Of a stretch of 64,000 nucleotides of DNA, positions 23,287-33,299 are shown one piece after another. A program made the translations under genes and the position numbers. Each line of letters begins with the position of its first letter. The stretch's first letter is position 1. The notes beneath the pieces were generated by a model. It did not search any database. It was given only the letters and a program-made list of their open reading frames with translations, and was not told the origin of the DNA. Origin of the DNA: Candolleomyces eurysporus (taxonomy: Eukaryota > Basidiomycota > Agaricomycetes > Agaricales > Psathyrellaceae); NCBI GenBank assembly GCA_027579435.1, contig JANBPK010000931.1, forward strand, positions 54,407 to 118,406. The letters run 5' to 3'.

Positions 23287-24466
23287 ATGTCGGTCGCCGA
23301 AGACATAGAAAATGGCATCCAGGCCCTCAGTGAGGCTCTAGGAAAAGACCTGTAAGTCCAGATATGACCATCCCTGAGGAACACGATAGCTCAAAGGTCC
23401 TTCTCACAGAAAATCCGTCGAGATCATTCCCGGCGATTGGTCAGATTGGACTTCCTCTCCTTCGGAGGTTCTTCCTTCAGCCTCATTCCCGTTCCTCTTA
23501 CAAGAGGGGAACTTTGGGTTACCGCAATCCGTCCTTTATCGACTTTATCTTGCATCGGTCGCCTTTCCGAGAGTAAAGTCTTCCTCGCAACCGGACGACC
23601 AAGAGATCGACCGGATTCTCAAGCAAACGACATGTGTCGTAATCATCAATCCCGCACACCAGACGGCATTAAATGCTCGTAAACGCCTCATTTCACTTGG
23701 AAAGCATTCGCCCGATAAAGAACTGCGGCTTCTGGACCTGCTCCAGCAGGGCATCAAGACTTGCGCCAAAGAATCTGCCCTATGGGCTCATCGCCGGTGG
23801 TGCCTCCTGCTCGTAAACGGCACAGTTGATAACCATTTCAAAGCACAATTCGAACCAGGGTCATACATCCGGCGCATTCCCTCCCTGACTGAGGATGTAC
23901 AATCTCTTCCTTTCCTGTCACCGAAGTCAGCAGGGGCCGAGTTTTCTATTGTATGGCAGGCCTGCAAGCTCTATCCCCGCAACTACCATGCCTGGTCGCA
24001 TTGCCACCACATATTGAATGCATGTTGTGCAATGCTTGCTCACGAGAGCCTTCCGAGGCCGGTGCGGAGGGAGTTTTCGAACGTCATCCTCGATGTATTT
24101 CGAAGACTTCGTGTCTGGACAGATGATCACGCCAGTGACTTCAGCTCCATTCACCATTTGTTGACCATTCGCCCGGCTATCCGGAGGTTAATTTTCGCTG
24201 GTTTGATCGATGCAGAATACAGCGACAGGCTGCAGAATGAAAGCACCGCATCGAGTTTGGCAGAGTCGGCGGATGGACTGCTTCTTTATTTCGGGGAGCC
24301 CAAGGAGTCGGGATGGTTATACCTCCAGTATCTTTTACCCCATCTCTCGTCTGAGGAGAGAGCAGGCTACGCGAAACATATGATGGAGCTTGACATGCCT
24401 CAGTGGGAGGTGCATCGAAAACACCTTGTCGAGCTTCTGCAGAGAATGCCAAAAGCTAGTGAATAA
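23287..24466 (+). CDS. PTAR1-like protein prenyltransferase alpha-repeat protein
   Basis: A 373-aa protein of the prenyltransferase alpha-subunit (PPTA) repeat family, most like PTAR1. Exon 1 is 23287-23351 and exon 2 is 23410-24466 (1122 nt in total). PPTA-type helical-pair marks are VVIINPAHQTALNARKRLIS, ALWAHRRWCLLL, YPRNYHAWSHCHHIL and a weaker FSSIHHLL repeat. Animal PTAR1 is the alpha-like subunit of geranylgeranyltransferase III. A similar partner role here is inference, since the beta subunit is not in the window. The gene shares a very short divergent promoter with REX2. Confidence 0.78.
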
Positions 24467-24766
24467 TATAACGGGCTTGGTACTTAGATGCTGTTGCAAT
24501 GGGACGTGGATATTCTCGGTTTTTAATATTCCAATGCCGAACCTGCCTTGGTTCTGTGCCCTTGTGTGGGCCACCGCCGGACACTGTCCGGTGCGGACGG
24601 AATGCGCCTTATCCCCATCAGGTGGGCCCAAGTCGAACATCATGCATCAACATTGAGGCTCACCCCAAAACGCTCCATTCGTGTCGCCCAGGGTCCAGTT
24701 GTAAGTAATGAGGACCAATTTTCAGTGTATCAAGCTCACATTTTGTTGTTTTCGTCGACAGTAACC
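24467..24766. other. PTAR1-like to F-box intergenic region
   Basis: 300 bp without a supported gene; contains a GC-rich stretch with a short inverted repeat around CGGACACTGTCCG (about 24578). Probably 3' UTR plus promoter. Confidence 0.3.
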
Positions 24767-26709
24767 ATGGCGTTGGACCTACCCGCTGAGGTTCTGTCAC
24801 AGATATTTACCCTTGCCGCCGACGACGACCTCATTTTCCAATACGCTCTACCAACCAGTCTAGCCAACTCGTCATGGAACAGGGACAAAGATGAAGATGA
24901 TGACGAGGATTGGGACCTTAGAACTCCCCGGGACGCAACGAATGCTTTGATGCGCAGAAGTTGCCAAACGAAGATGGTGAGCCCGTCGATTCGCCACTGG
25001 CGTTCATACCAGCATTTCGGCCTCGACAGGTAGCTGACCTCATAATTAGGCCTTGATGTTGACTTGCAAGCAATGGTACAGTGTCGCCCAGGAACACCTC
25101 TTTCGCTGCCTTTACTTCGAAACACCCTTCGATGTAATGGAGTTTGCCGACAGCCTGGAAGACCGCAGGGCTGCAACGATGGANGGGGGGCACTCACTTG
25201 GGATGGTGGACTCGGAGACTTCACGTCTACCGCGACCCGGATCTGGAGCTCGAGGACGAGGAGCTGGACCTCATCCTCCAAGATATGCATGAAGCACTCA
25301 TTCAAATCATCGAATATTGCCCCAACCTCGAGATATTCCATGTCGACTGGCCCTTGCGAGGGTCTTTTGGAGATATTGCGGCTGCTTTGTCAGAGAGGTG
25401 CAAACGCTCTCTACGTACCGTCCACTTCAACGTTCCCCGGAACGCGGTCTCCAAGGTCATTTTGGCCCTGCACTCGCTCAAATTCATCGTTGCAGCCCAT
25501 ATTGAGTTCGAACCGAGCTCCTCGCCCTCTTGCAACCAAGGACATGATGACGACGAACGCACTGTCAACGTAGGGTGTGCCTCAAGCTACGAGTTGAACC
25601 TCCAATATCTCTACCAACTCTCCATTAGCGGTCACGCACGCGAATTTTTGGATCGAGCCTCTCAGGGGTTTTTGCCTTCCCTCAAGATTTTCTCATACAG
25701 CACAGGGCTCTATACCGGCGCAGTACCAGACGCTATTCTAACCTTCCTCCAGTTCCACGGAAACACCCTAGAATTCCTCGACCTCGATACAAACCTTCCC
25801 CTCGATATTGCCAGCATTTTGGATGTGTGTCCACACGTCTCGACTTTCGCCTTCAACGCAGATTGCAGAATCGATCTGCTCAATCCCTCAGAAAGCAAGC
25901 TCGTCAACCGACCGAAGCCTAATATCACTACGATTGGCCTCCACGGGCTTGGGCTGGCTTTCGGCGTTGGCCCACCCGTCTCCTCGAGGAACGAAACTTC
26001 CGTCATCATCATACAAAAAACGAACGATTCGATTATGGCTGCGCTTAACAAGAGGAACTTCCCCAATCTCCAGCGCGTACGCGCACTCAGCCCGACCATG
26101 CTTGTGGACCTCTACGAGGCGGGGCAACCTAATGAGGCTTTTAATGGGATGGCACGGTGGACGAAATGGTGGGATACCTGTGCGGCTGCTGGCATCAGCT
26201 TGGAGGATTGCACAGGCAACTCCTTGGGTTACCTCCCTGGCCCTCCCGACGAAGGTGAAGCCAATGGCGAAGGTGTAGGCGAAGGCGAAGGCGGGGAGAG
26301 CGATGAGTACGAGGATGATGAGGATGGCGACGATGACTACGATGACTATGACGATGATGAGGGCGACGAAGTTGGTGATGATGATGACGACGAAGATGAC
26401 GATGAAGATGAGAGCTCGGACAGCGACGAGGAGCATATCCTTCCGTCTGGCTGGAAGAAGAAATTGATTCCGCCAATGCCTGAAGAGGAGCCGTCAGCAC
26501 GAACCCAGGAATTACGAGACTTGCTAAAGGAGTGTAGAGCGATGGACAGGGCGAGGAGCCGTGAAACCCCCTTGCTTCCTCCTTCGTTTATGATGATGAT
26601 GGGTGGGGGAATGGGATTCCCTGGGGCGGGGATGATGCCTGGGTTCTCGGGGCCAGATATTCCGACGGCAGTGGGTGCGATGGGCTTCGGATTTGGCGCC
26701 TCCCGCTAG
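24767..26709 (+). CDS. F-box-like protein with long acidic tail
   Basis: A ~623-aa protein. Exon 1 is 24767-24976 and exon 2 is 25050-26709. It starts with an F-box-like helix MALDLPAEVLSQIFTLA, continues with ALMLTCKQWYSVAQEHLFRCLYF across the intron, then an LRR-like body (LEIFHVDWPLRG, LRTVHFNVPRN, TLEFLDLDTNLPLDIASIL). This is the plan of many expanded basidiomycete F-box proteins, possibly SCF ubiquitin-ligase adaptors. Residues around 440-500 are an extreme Asp/Glu run (DDDYDDYDDDEGDEVGDDDD and more). The C-terminus is Met/Gly/Pro-rich (SFMMMMGGGMGFPGAGMMPG). The frame shifts at the N and G run near 25184, most likely a homopolymer error. The target is unknown. Confidence 0.75.
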
Positions 26710-26940
26710 TCCTTGTAACAAAGTTTGAAAAAGTTGTCTTTAGTATATTGTAGGTAATGGATTTAACGTCCCGATTATGTTCTAGATTTTACGACCTTTG
26801 GATATCCCGTTGTTTAAATTTGCTGTGTTGTTACAATATACTCATCATCTAACCTTGCAATTGAGCGCTTGAGCCGTAACTCGACCAATTTACATCAGAC
26901 TGGCAGTTTTGGAACGACGACTACTTGGTAAACATTACAG

Positions 26941-27413
26941 GGCCAAAATTCCTGCAAGAATGGCCTTAAGCTTTGCCAAAATCCCCTTCAGCATGCCGGC
27001 CCGTTGGAAGTAAGCAAACCAACTGCCCCTCGCAACGGCACCTCCCCAGGATCTGCTTTGCATCCAAGCTGCCAGAGATCCTAGAAATTGCTCAATCAGC
27101 CCTGACGAACCACGTCCCAATCACAATTACTCGGGGCGTACCTTTGATTGGGCCTGTCGGACCGAAACCGAAGGCAGATAGAATGGGACGAAGGATGAAT
27201 GACTCTGGTATTATGAGGCAGACCGCCGTGATGGTAACGGTTTCAACGAGCTTTGGATGCTTGTCGACAATGTTGCCTTTACGTTGGCGGACCTAGCATA
27301 CCTCCACTCGATTGTAACAGTAAAGTTGACACATACCAGCGACGAGGAGTCCGTCTTGTATACCCTTCTTGACAGGGTCAAAGATTCGGCGAGCATCTTC
27401 CTCAAAGCAACAA
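26941..27413 (-). pseudogene. Truncated tandem copy of the Ifi27-like gene
   Basis: This segment repeats the last part of the Ifi27-like gene lying ~660 bp to its right, in the same orientation. It begins inside the exon 1 equivalent (EDARRIFDPVKKGIQDGLLVAG) and keeps intron positions, the FGFGPTGPIK exon and the final AAWMQSRSWGGAVARGSW exon. It lacks the start codon and all upstream exon 1 sequence. The acceptor that reads ctaag in the intact gene reads ctagg here, so the corresponding splice would shift the frame. I regard it as a non-functional duplicate unless it is used as an alternative 3' end. Confidence 0.7.
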
Positions 27414-27595
27414 GGCACACTGCACACCGCCCGAAGTAAGGTTCATTGCCATTGCTTGCACNAAAAATCATAAAAAAAAAAGTCATTATTGACGACAAAT
27501 AACACGTCACCCTTGACTGGTTTTCGAGTGTATGAAAGTGTAAACTCTGTTGTGTTGTCACTATCTATGTACTCATGATCAATGGACTATCCTCC

Positions 27596-28622
27596 TTAAG
27601 CACTTCCTGGAGCTCGAATACTTTTAATCAAGCCTAAAATTCCTGCGAGTATGATCTTAGCCTTCCCCCAGAACCCTTTGAACATGCCTGCCCGTTGGAA
27701 GAAAGCAAACCAACTACCACTTGCAATGGCACCTCCCCAGAATCTCCGTTGCATCCAAGCTGCTAGAGATCCTAGAAATCGTTCAATCAGCCCCAACGAA
27801 CCACGTTCCAATCACAATTGCTCAAGGCGTACCTTTGATTGGGCCTGTCGGACCGAAACCAAAGAGGGATAAAATAGGACGAAGGATGAAATACTCTGGA
27901 ATCATGAGGCAGACCGCCGTGATGATGATGGTTGCAACAAGCTCGGGATGCCTGTCGACAATATTGCCTTTGTGTCGGTGGACTTAGCGAATCTCCACTC
28001 AACTGTAACAGTAAAGTTAGCACATACCAGCAATGAGGAGTCCATCTTGTGTAGCCTTCTTGATAGGGTCAAAGTTTTGGCGAGCATCTTCCTCAGACAT
28101 GCGGCCAGACTTGACGCATACATCGACGAAGACAATTTCCAAGGCATCGAGGCCCTTGGAAATCATCTCGTTACGGTAGAGGGCCCTTTCATCCATCTCA
28201 TCTGGTAAAGGCTTGTTGAATTCTTTCCGAAGATTCTCGGCGACGTTACCCGCCTCTTGGGTCATGTAGTCATGGACGACCACAAGGTCAATGTTGCTCT
28301 CCGAGAGCCGTTGCCTCAGCTCCGTAGCATGTTCAACAATTTTGTTGAATTCCTCTTGGAAGTGCTGAACTTTGTCGGCAATATCCTTGTATTCTTCCGC
28401 GATGTCTTTCAACGCAGAGTCAGCCATGGCTTTACCCTTTTCTTGTGCATTGGAGATGATGCCCCAGCAGGCTTCAAACGACGTCAACCAGGACCACCAT
28501 ACGCTGACAGCTTCTACGCCAACCTTGGACACAGAAAAGACTGCTTGCGTTGGAACTACGTTCAATGTCAGCCCCATCCCGGTTTTCGACCCAAAGAGAC
28601 ATGTCATTCGACGTACATGCAT
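27596..28622 (-). CDS. Ifi27/Ifi6 (ISG12)-like membrane protein
   Basis: A protein of up to 306 aa whose C-terminus resembles the Ifi-6-16/ISG12 hydrophobic domain. Exons are 28622-28028, 27982-27833 and 27771-27596 (921 nt, whole codons). Exon 1 codes a helical region (ALKDIAEEYKDIADKVQHFQ, EEFNKIVEHATELRQRL), likely coiled coil. Exons 2-3 code VATIIITAVCLMIPEYF, LFGFGPTGPIKGSLAAWMQR and GGAIASGSWFAFFQRAGMF, matching the family signature GFGxxGPxxGSxAAxxQ...GxVAxGSxFAxxQSAGM. In animals such proteins sit in mitochondrial or nuclear-envelope membranes; the fungal role is unknown. The start is uncertain (28622 or the later MADSALK). A truncated duplicate lies downstream. Confidence 0.75.
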
Positions 28623-29388
28623 CACGAAATCACTTGGGTTGCGATATGCCGTTATAACCCACCACCTGAATGGTAGGTGATTGCAACGGCTTATCGTAGA
28701 ATATCGGAGTGACGTGGCTTCATAATCTGCGTCACTCCATCTAATCGTTTACAATCTTATCTAACTACGGGATATGTGCCAAGCCTGATAACGCTGGGAT
28801 CTCCCACCACACTCCTATAAGATGTAATTCAGCGCTCCCAATGAAAACCCCAGCGGATTCTGTATGAAGAGAGCGGAGAAAGACGGAAATCAGAACAAAC
28901 CGGATGCCTCACTAAATGTCCAGACTTTCGAGTTGGCAATACGATGAGTGATCGTTGCAACACCTGACCTTCGTTTGCACATTCATCCACTCCATTAATT
29001 CAAAGGTCTCTACATAGAATTTATGTACTTAATGCAAGACATTCAATAGACAACACCGCAAAAATTATCAAAAAGAGATTACAAAGTACCGCAATACCTC
29101 TAGCGTCACCACACTGGTGAATGTTCATTGTCCTCTAAAGGCATCCATGTGGTCACAACAATAACGAGGCCGTCGTTCCCGACTCGCCCGCTTCTTCACC
29201 TTCATCATATCAATATCAGCACCCACACTATACACTTCGCTCTCCGTCCTCGTCCTCCGTTTCCTGTTCAAAATGAGTCTGGTTCTGTCAAACGGGCTCC
29301 TGAGGCGAGCTTCGAGCCTCCAGATCAGTTCACTCCGGCTCAAACGAAGACAAACCTTATCTCCTCTTCCTCCTCTTATATTTCAGGT
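28623..29388. other. Intergenic region Ifi27-like/zinc-finger gene
   Basis: About 770 bp; includes the promoter of the Ifi27-like gene and the 3' side of the zinc-finger gene. Small frames are present but no conserved protein. If the N at 29396 hides a frame change, the zinc-finger gene could extend to a stop near 29358 with a basic tail. Confidence 0.35.
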
Positions 29389-32086
29389 TCAGGCGNTTTT
29401 GGCGATCACCGCCCTCCCACTCTCCTCATCCAGAATCGTAATCATATCCTGACGGCACAGCTCCGTAAGCCTCACGCTCCAATCCATTTTCGCCATTTGG
29501 ATGCCCTCGGCTGGCCTGGAGAGGTAACTTGAGGGCCGAATCGGGTAATCTGTAAGGAATGAATATCGTTCGAGACGGATTGGTGCCTTGTCAATGCTGC
29601 GCTTAGAGAGTCCTTTCACCTTCTTGAGAACCTACAGACAAACATGGGTAGCGTTAACACGAGAAAAAAAAAAACGCTCATGAGAAGGGATCACATACCT
29701 TCGGTAAAAGTTTTTCATGCTGAGCGGGAGAAATTGACGCAGGTCGAACCTGACGTGTGACCACCATAAACGAGGGTAGTACATCAGGGGCAGAGGGAGG
29801 TGGGACAAGGTTGGTGGGAGCAAACGGTTTGAACGATGGTTTGAATTCGTCTCCGTCTGGATGCGAGTTCGCATGACGCCGCATTTGATCCACAGTGCGA
29901 AAGTTTTCGTGACATCCTGTCCAGGTAAAAGAGAAAGGCGAATAAGCGACATCATCATGACGAACGAGTATGGCAAAAGAAACAAACCCGCATAGGGGCA
30001 CGTTAAGTACTCTAGTGCGTGTTTGACAAAGTGCCTGTTGTCTGTTTTTGGTCGACATTGCTTGCCACACTGGGACCACCTACACGNAAAAAAGCTAGAC
30101 GCCGTAAATTTGAGTCGCCGGCCTAAAATTCACAGAATGGAAGAGAGAGGAACTTACAGCCCTTCCATCCTTCGTCTCTGGTCTATGTTGCTTCTCCAAA
30201 TGCAACAGCATCCCTACCAGAGAGTTCATGACGACATCACACCGATCCCACTTGCAAGGTAAAGGCTGTAGTTGAGTCCACGCGTGTTCCATAAGCGCTC
30301 GCTCGGTAGGATCTAAGCGACACACAGCACACCAATGAGACAATCATCCGACTGAGAAAGCTGTCACAAAAANGGGGGAACGAAATAATCACTCACCCTC
30401 TATCTTGTTGCCTTGTGCGTCGCAAGAATAATCGTATTCTTTTTCGTCTAAAAAAATATAACAACAAAGCTCTAAGATGAAATTCGCTGTTCGTCAAGGT
30501 TTAGACACACCTTCTTCCCCCAGAGGCCACAGCTCTAGTTCCATCGCATTAGGTGCAGTCATGATTTGCGAGGATGGCCGACGTAGTGTTTTCGTCGACG
30601 GCGTCAACCTTGAATCTTGACTTGGAGATGGTCGGTGTTGGAGCTGCATGAACCGTTTCGTCCGAAGGGAAGGCGGCGAAATGAGAACATAGACCTGCTG
30701 CTTAAGAATCTCCCTCTCCTTCCCCTTCCCTTTGCTTGCAGCTGCAAGTTTCTGAGGTCGCGTGTTCCTGTTCACAGGGCCGGGTGATGAGAGTGGCGAA
30801 CCTGAGAGTAAGAACAACGGCTCCGAAACATCAGTGCGGATAGATATTGCCGGAGACGCCTTCCGTCTTGGACTCAACCGAACTTCCGCCACCGACACTT
30901 TGCTGGTTGACGGACCCGCCTCAGGATGGTCGGGTGCAGTGCTTTTAGACGACGGGTGCGGGGAGGGAGGGATATCCGAAAGAGTCATTGACGGACTCCG
31001 GGCAGGTTTTTGTGCTCGAACGGGACTTGCTGGGCGGGACGGTAATGAAACTATCTCGTCAATGGTTGCGATTGGTGGAAAGCTGGGGCTACTGGTAGTC
31101 TGTTCTGGAGGGCTTGAGCGAGGGCGAACGGGGGAAGGAAGCCGTGGGGCAACAGTTGGCGGAGAAGCAGGTACAGTCACTGGTGCCGGTGGATTCTCGC
31201 TTGCTTGTGGCGGCTGTGAGGGTTGCTCACTTGTTCCTGTACTTTTAGCAGGCTTCGGGGCACTGGGGAGACCGGCAGTACCCTGGGGTGCAGATGGAGG
31301 TTGAGAAGAAAAGCTACTACTTGTCGAACCCACTATTGTCGCCGGCCGATTGCCTTGCGAGTAATAAGGGAAAGCGCCAGTCGAAGAGGGTAAAGTGGGG
31401 GTGGGCTGGAGAAGGACAACTCCTAGGGCGGTTACACTGGTACCGTTTGGTGACGGACTAACAAAGGAGCCTATGGCCAGGCGTTTGGCGGCAGGACCCG
31501 GTGTCTGCTCATTTGAAGGTCGAGATCGCTTTCCAAATGCAAATAGAACATCCTTTGCGAGTGTCTTGTCGGCGTTAGCGGGCGAACGCAAAATGGCTGC
31601 ATGAACAGTACGTGACTCCCGCGCTTGTGGTGTAGGTATTACAGGGCTTGGAGCGGCAGGCAGCCGCGATGCTGAATTCGTTGCTGGGGCTGCTATGGAG
31701 GGTTGGGATGCGGAGGGAGGTAAGGGAGGCAACTGTGATCTTGAAATTGGCACTGGAAGGACCGCGAAGGCTTGCGATGCGGAGGTCCTGCCTGGGGGAG
31801 GAGGTGGTACACGCGACGAAGCAGGCATGGGCTGCACGGGACTCGCCGTGGTTCCTTGAGGTGGGGCAGCAGACTGCTGATGTTGTGGTACGGAAGACTG
31901 TGCGCTTGACTGAGTCCCAGGAGGTGGTCTCACAGATGCTTGAGCATCGGGTTGAGCAGTAACCTGGGGAATCGGGTTTGAGGTCGCCGCAGGGGATGTT
32001 GAACCCGGGCGGGGGGCACTGGGCGCTCTTTCGAGGGGTTCGACTATGAACGAAAATTTCGGCGGCGCTGGCAACGATTGTTGCAA
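29389..32086 (-). CDS. C2H2 zinc-finger protein with long Pro/Ser-rich N-terminus
   Basis: A likely DNA-binding regulator. The large exon (to 30511) codes ~525 residues very rich in Pro, Ser and Ala with basic patches (KRSRP, RLSPRRK, KGKGKERE). Small exons follow at 30447-30397, 30312-30158, 30069-29988, 29916-29699 and 29631-about 29389, phases consistent. Finger-like units are CKWDRCDVVMNSLVGMLLH with EKQH, CGKQCRPKTDNRHFVKH, and CPYAGCHENFRTVDQMRRH with ANSH; the last is the clearest C-x4-C-x12-H-x4-H. The true start lies upstream of 32086 and was not resolved: no in-frame ATG is seen nearby, so at least one 5' exon is missing. Ns at 29396, 30087 and 30373 affect the 3' end and two introns. 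Target genes are unknown. Confidence 0.65.
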
Positions 32087-32488
32087 CAGCTCACCGTAAA
32101 GAGTCTCTGAGGTGGAGAGTGGAAAGGGACATTGAATATGCTGTTAAGGACCCACTGCCGTCATTCAGTGGCGCCGAATTCCCACTGGCAGGATCCATTT
32201 CGGGTCGGAATGAGGTTGTATAATTTTATTTTATCTACAGCATACAATACATGGTATTTTAGATTCAAAATATACAGGATCCTACAGTAGAGCAATACAG
32301 AAATACAGATACAGATGTACAGGGAGATGGTGCTCATAGAAGATGTAGGAAGCAAGAAAACCCAATGAAAACGAGGGAACGATCAGTATCTACAATGTGA
32401 TTGAGACAAGTAGCGAAAGCGAAACGAAAACGTTATTTGTACAAGTACCAAGCGAAGGCGGAAATACTGGGCAGAAACTCGCGTCGGT

Positions 32489-32953
32489 TCAAAGAGAGAC
32501 GCAACGAGTTCTGAACGATAGACGAGCATATGAATAACGGACGCCGTAAGAGGTTCGTCTGGACCCATACTTCCATCCACCATTTAAAAAAAGGTGGTTT
32601 TCGTCCTCCGAATATACGTGAATCGTGCGGACGGCGACGCCCATTCGGAGGTAGCCACGGATCGTGTAATGTAAACGAGAGTCGGAATCGCTGGAATGGA
32701 GGGAGGACGAGCTGGAGGGAAAGTTGATATGCGTTGAGTAGCGGAAAAGGCAGACAAAGGTAAAGTTGACTTACTGAACCACCCATTTAAGAGGTCGTCC
32801 TACCCAATTCTCGTCGTGTTCGGCTGTGGCGGACTCGGCGCAAAGTCGCAGATGTAAAAGTTCATCAGGATCCCGGGGGACTTGATCGTTGAGGATGAGT
32901 AATTCCCTCGGGCCTGGCAATCTTGAGGTTCCAGGGTTCATAGTCACAAACCT
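32489..32953 (-). pseudogene. 3' part of an unknown host gene interrupted by the 24-kb element
   Basis: The minus-strand frame 32953-32775 reads coherently (VTMNPGTSRLPGPRELLILN ... HDENWVGRPLKWVV). It is followed by a gtaagt donor and an exon beginning at 32711 or 32690 (HYTIRGYLRMGVAVRTIHVY), stopping at 32489. No family recognised. The reading frame runs without stop into the element end at 32953-32954 and is in the same phase as the frame ending at 56870 on the other side of the element. It therefore looks like the downstream half of one gene. See the partner entry at 56870. Confidence 0.5.
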
Positions 32954-33001
32954 ATAATGTATACATCTTATCTGCTGTGACAAAACAAGGGTTAGATACA
33001 T

Positions 33002-33290
33002 GTCAGCTGCTGCAGCTGCTTTAAGGAAGGGAGCATGTGGTTAACAGTGCAGCTGCTGCACAGGCATTGGTGGGTGATTGACACTGCAGCTGCAGTGCAT
33101 TCCCAGCTTGAAGAGGAGAGAGCAGCTGCAAGATTAGGGGCCAATGATACATAGCAGCTGCTGCCTGGGAGAAACAGAGGAGGGTGGAGCAGCTGCAAAA
33201 CCGGGGGGGCAAAGATACACAGCAGCTGCTGTCTGGGAGAAACAGAGGGTGGAGCAGCTGCAAGATTAGTGAGCTAATAGCAGCTGCTCC
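33002..33290. repeat. GCAGCTGC motif array at the left end of E1
   Basis: About ten palindromic GCAGCTGC or CAGCTGCTG motifs spaced roughly 25-35 bp apart, with related spacers (for example ctgggagaaacagag twice). The same type of array follows the same terminal sequence in E2 (63.67-64.0 kb). Subterminal repeated palindromes of this kind commonly serve as transposase binding sites; that role is inferred. Confidence 0.75.
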
Positions 33291-33299
33291 AGATCCTGG

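Noticed and set aside
25888..26436. Hydrophobic minus-strand frame (Ile/Val runs) resembling a membrane protein
   Set aside because: It is the complement of the acidic GAT/GAC repeat in the F-box-like gene; the hydrophobic run is a by-product.
30762..31304. Gly-rich plus-strand open frame of ~180 codons
   Set aside because: Antisense shadow of the Pro/Ser-rich exon of the zinc-finger gene; composition mirrors that exon.
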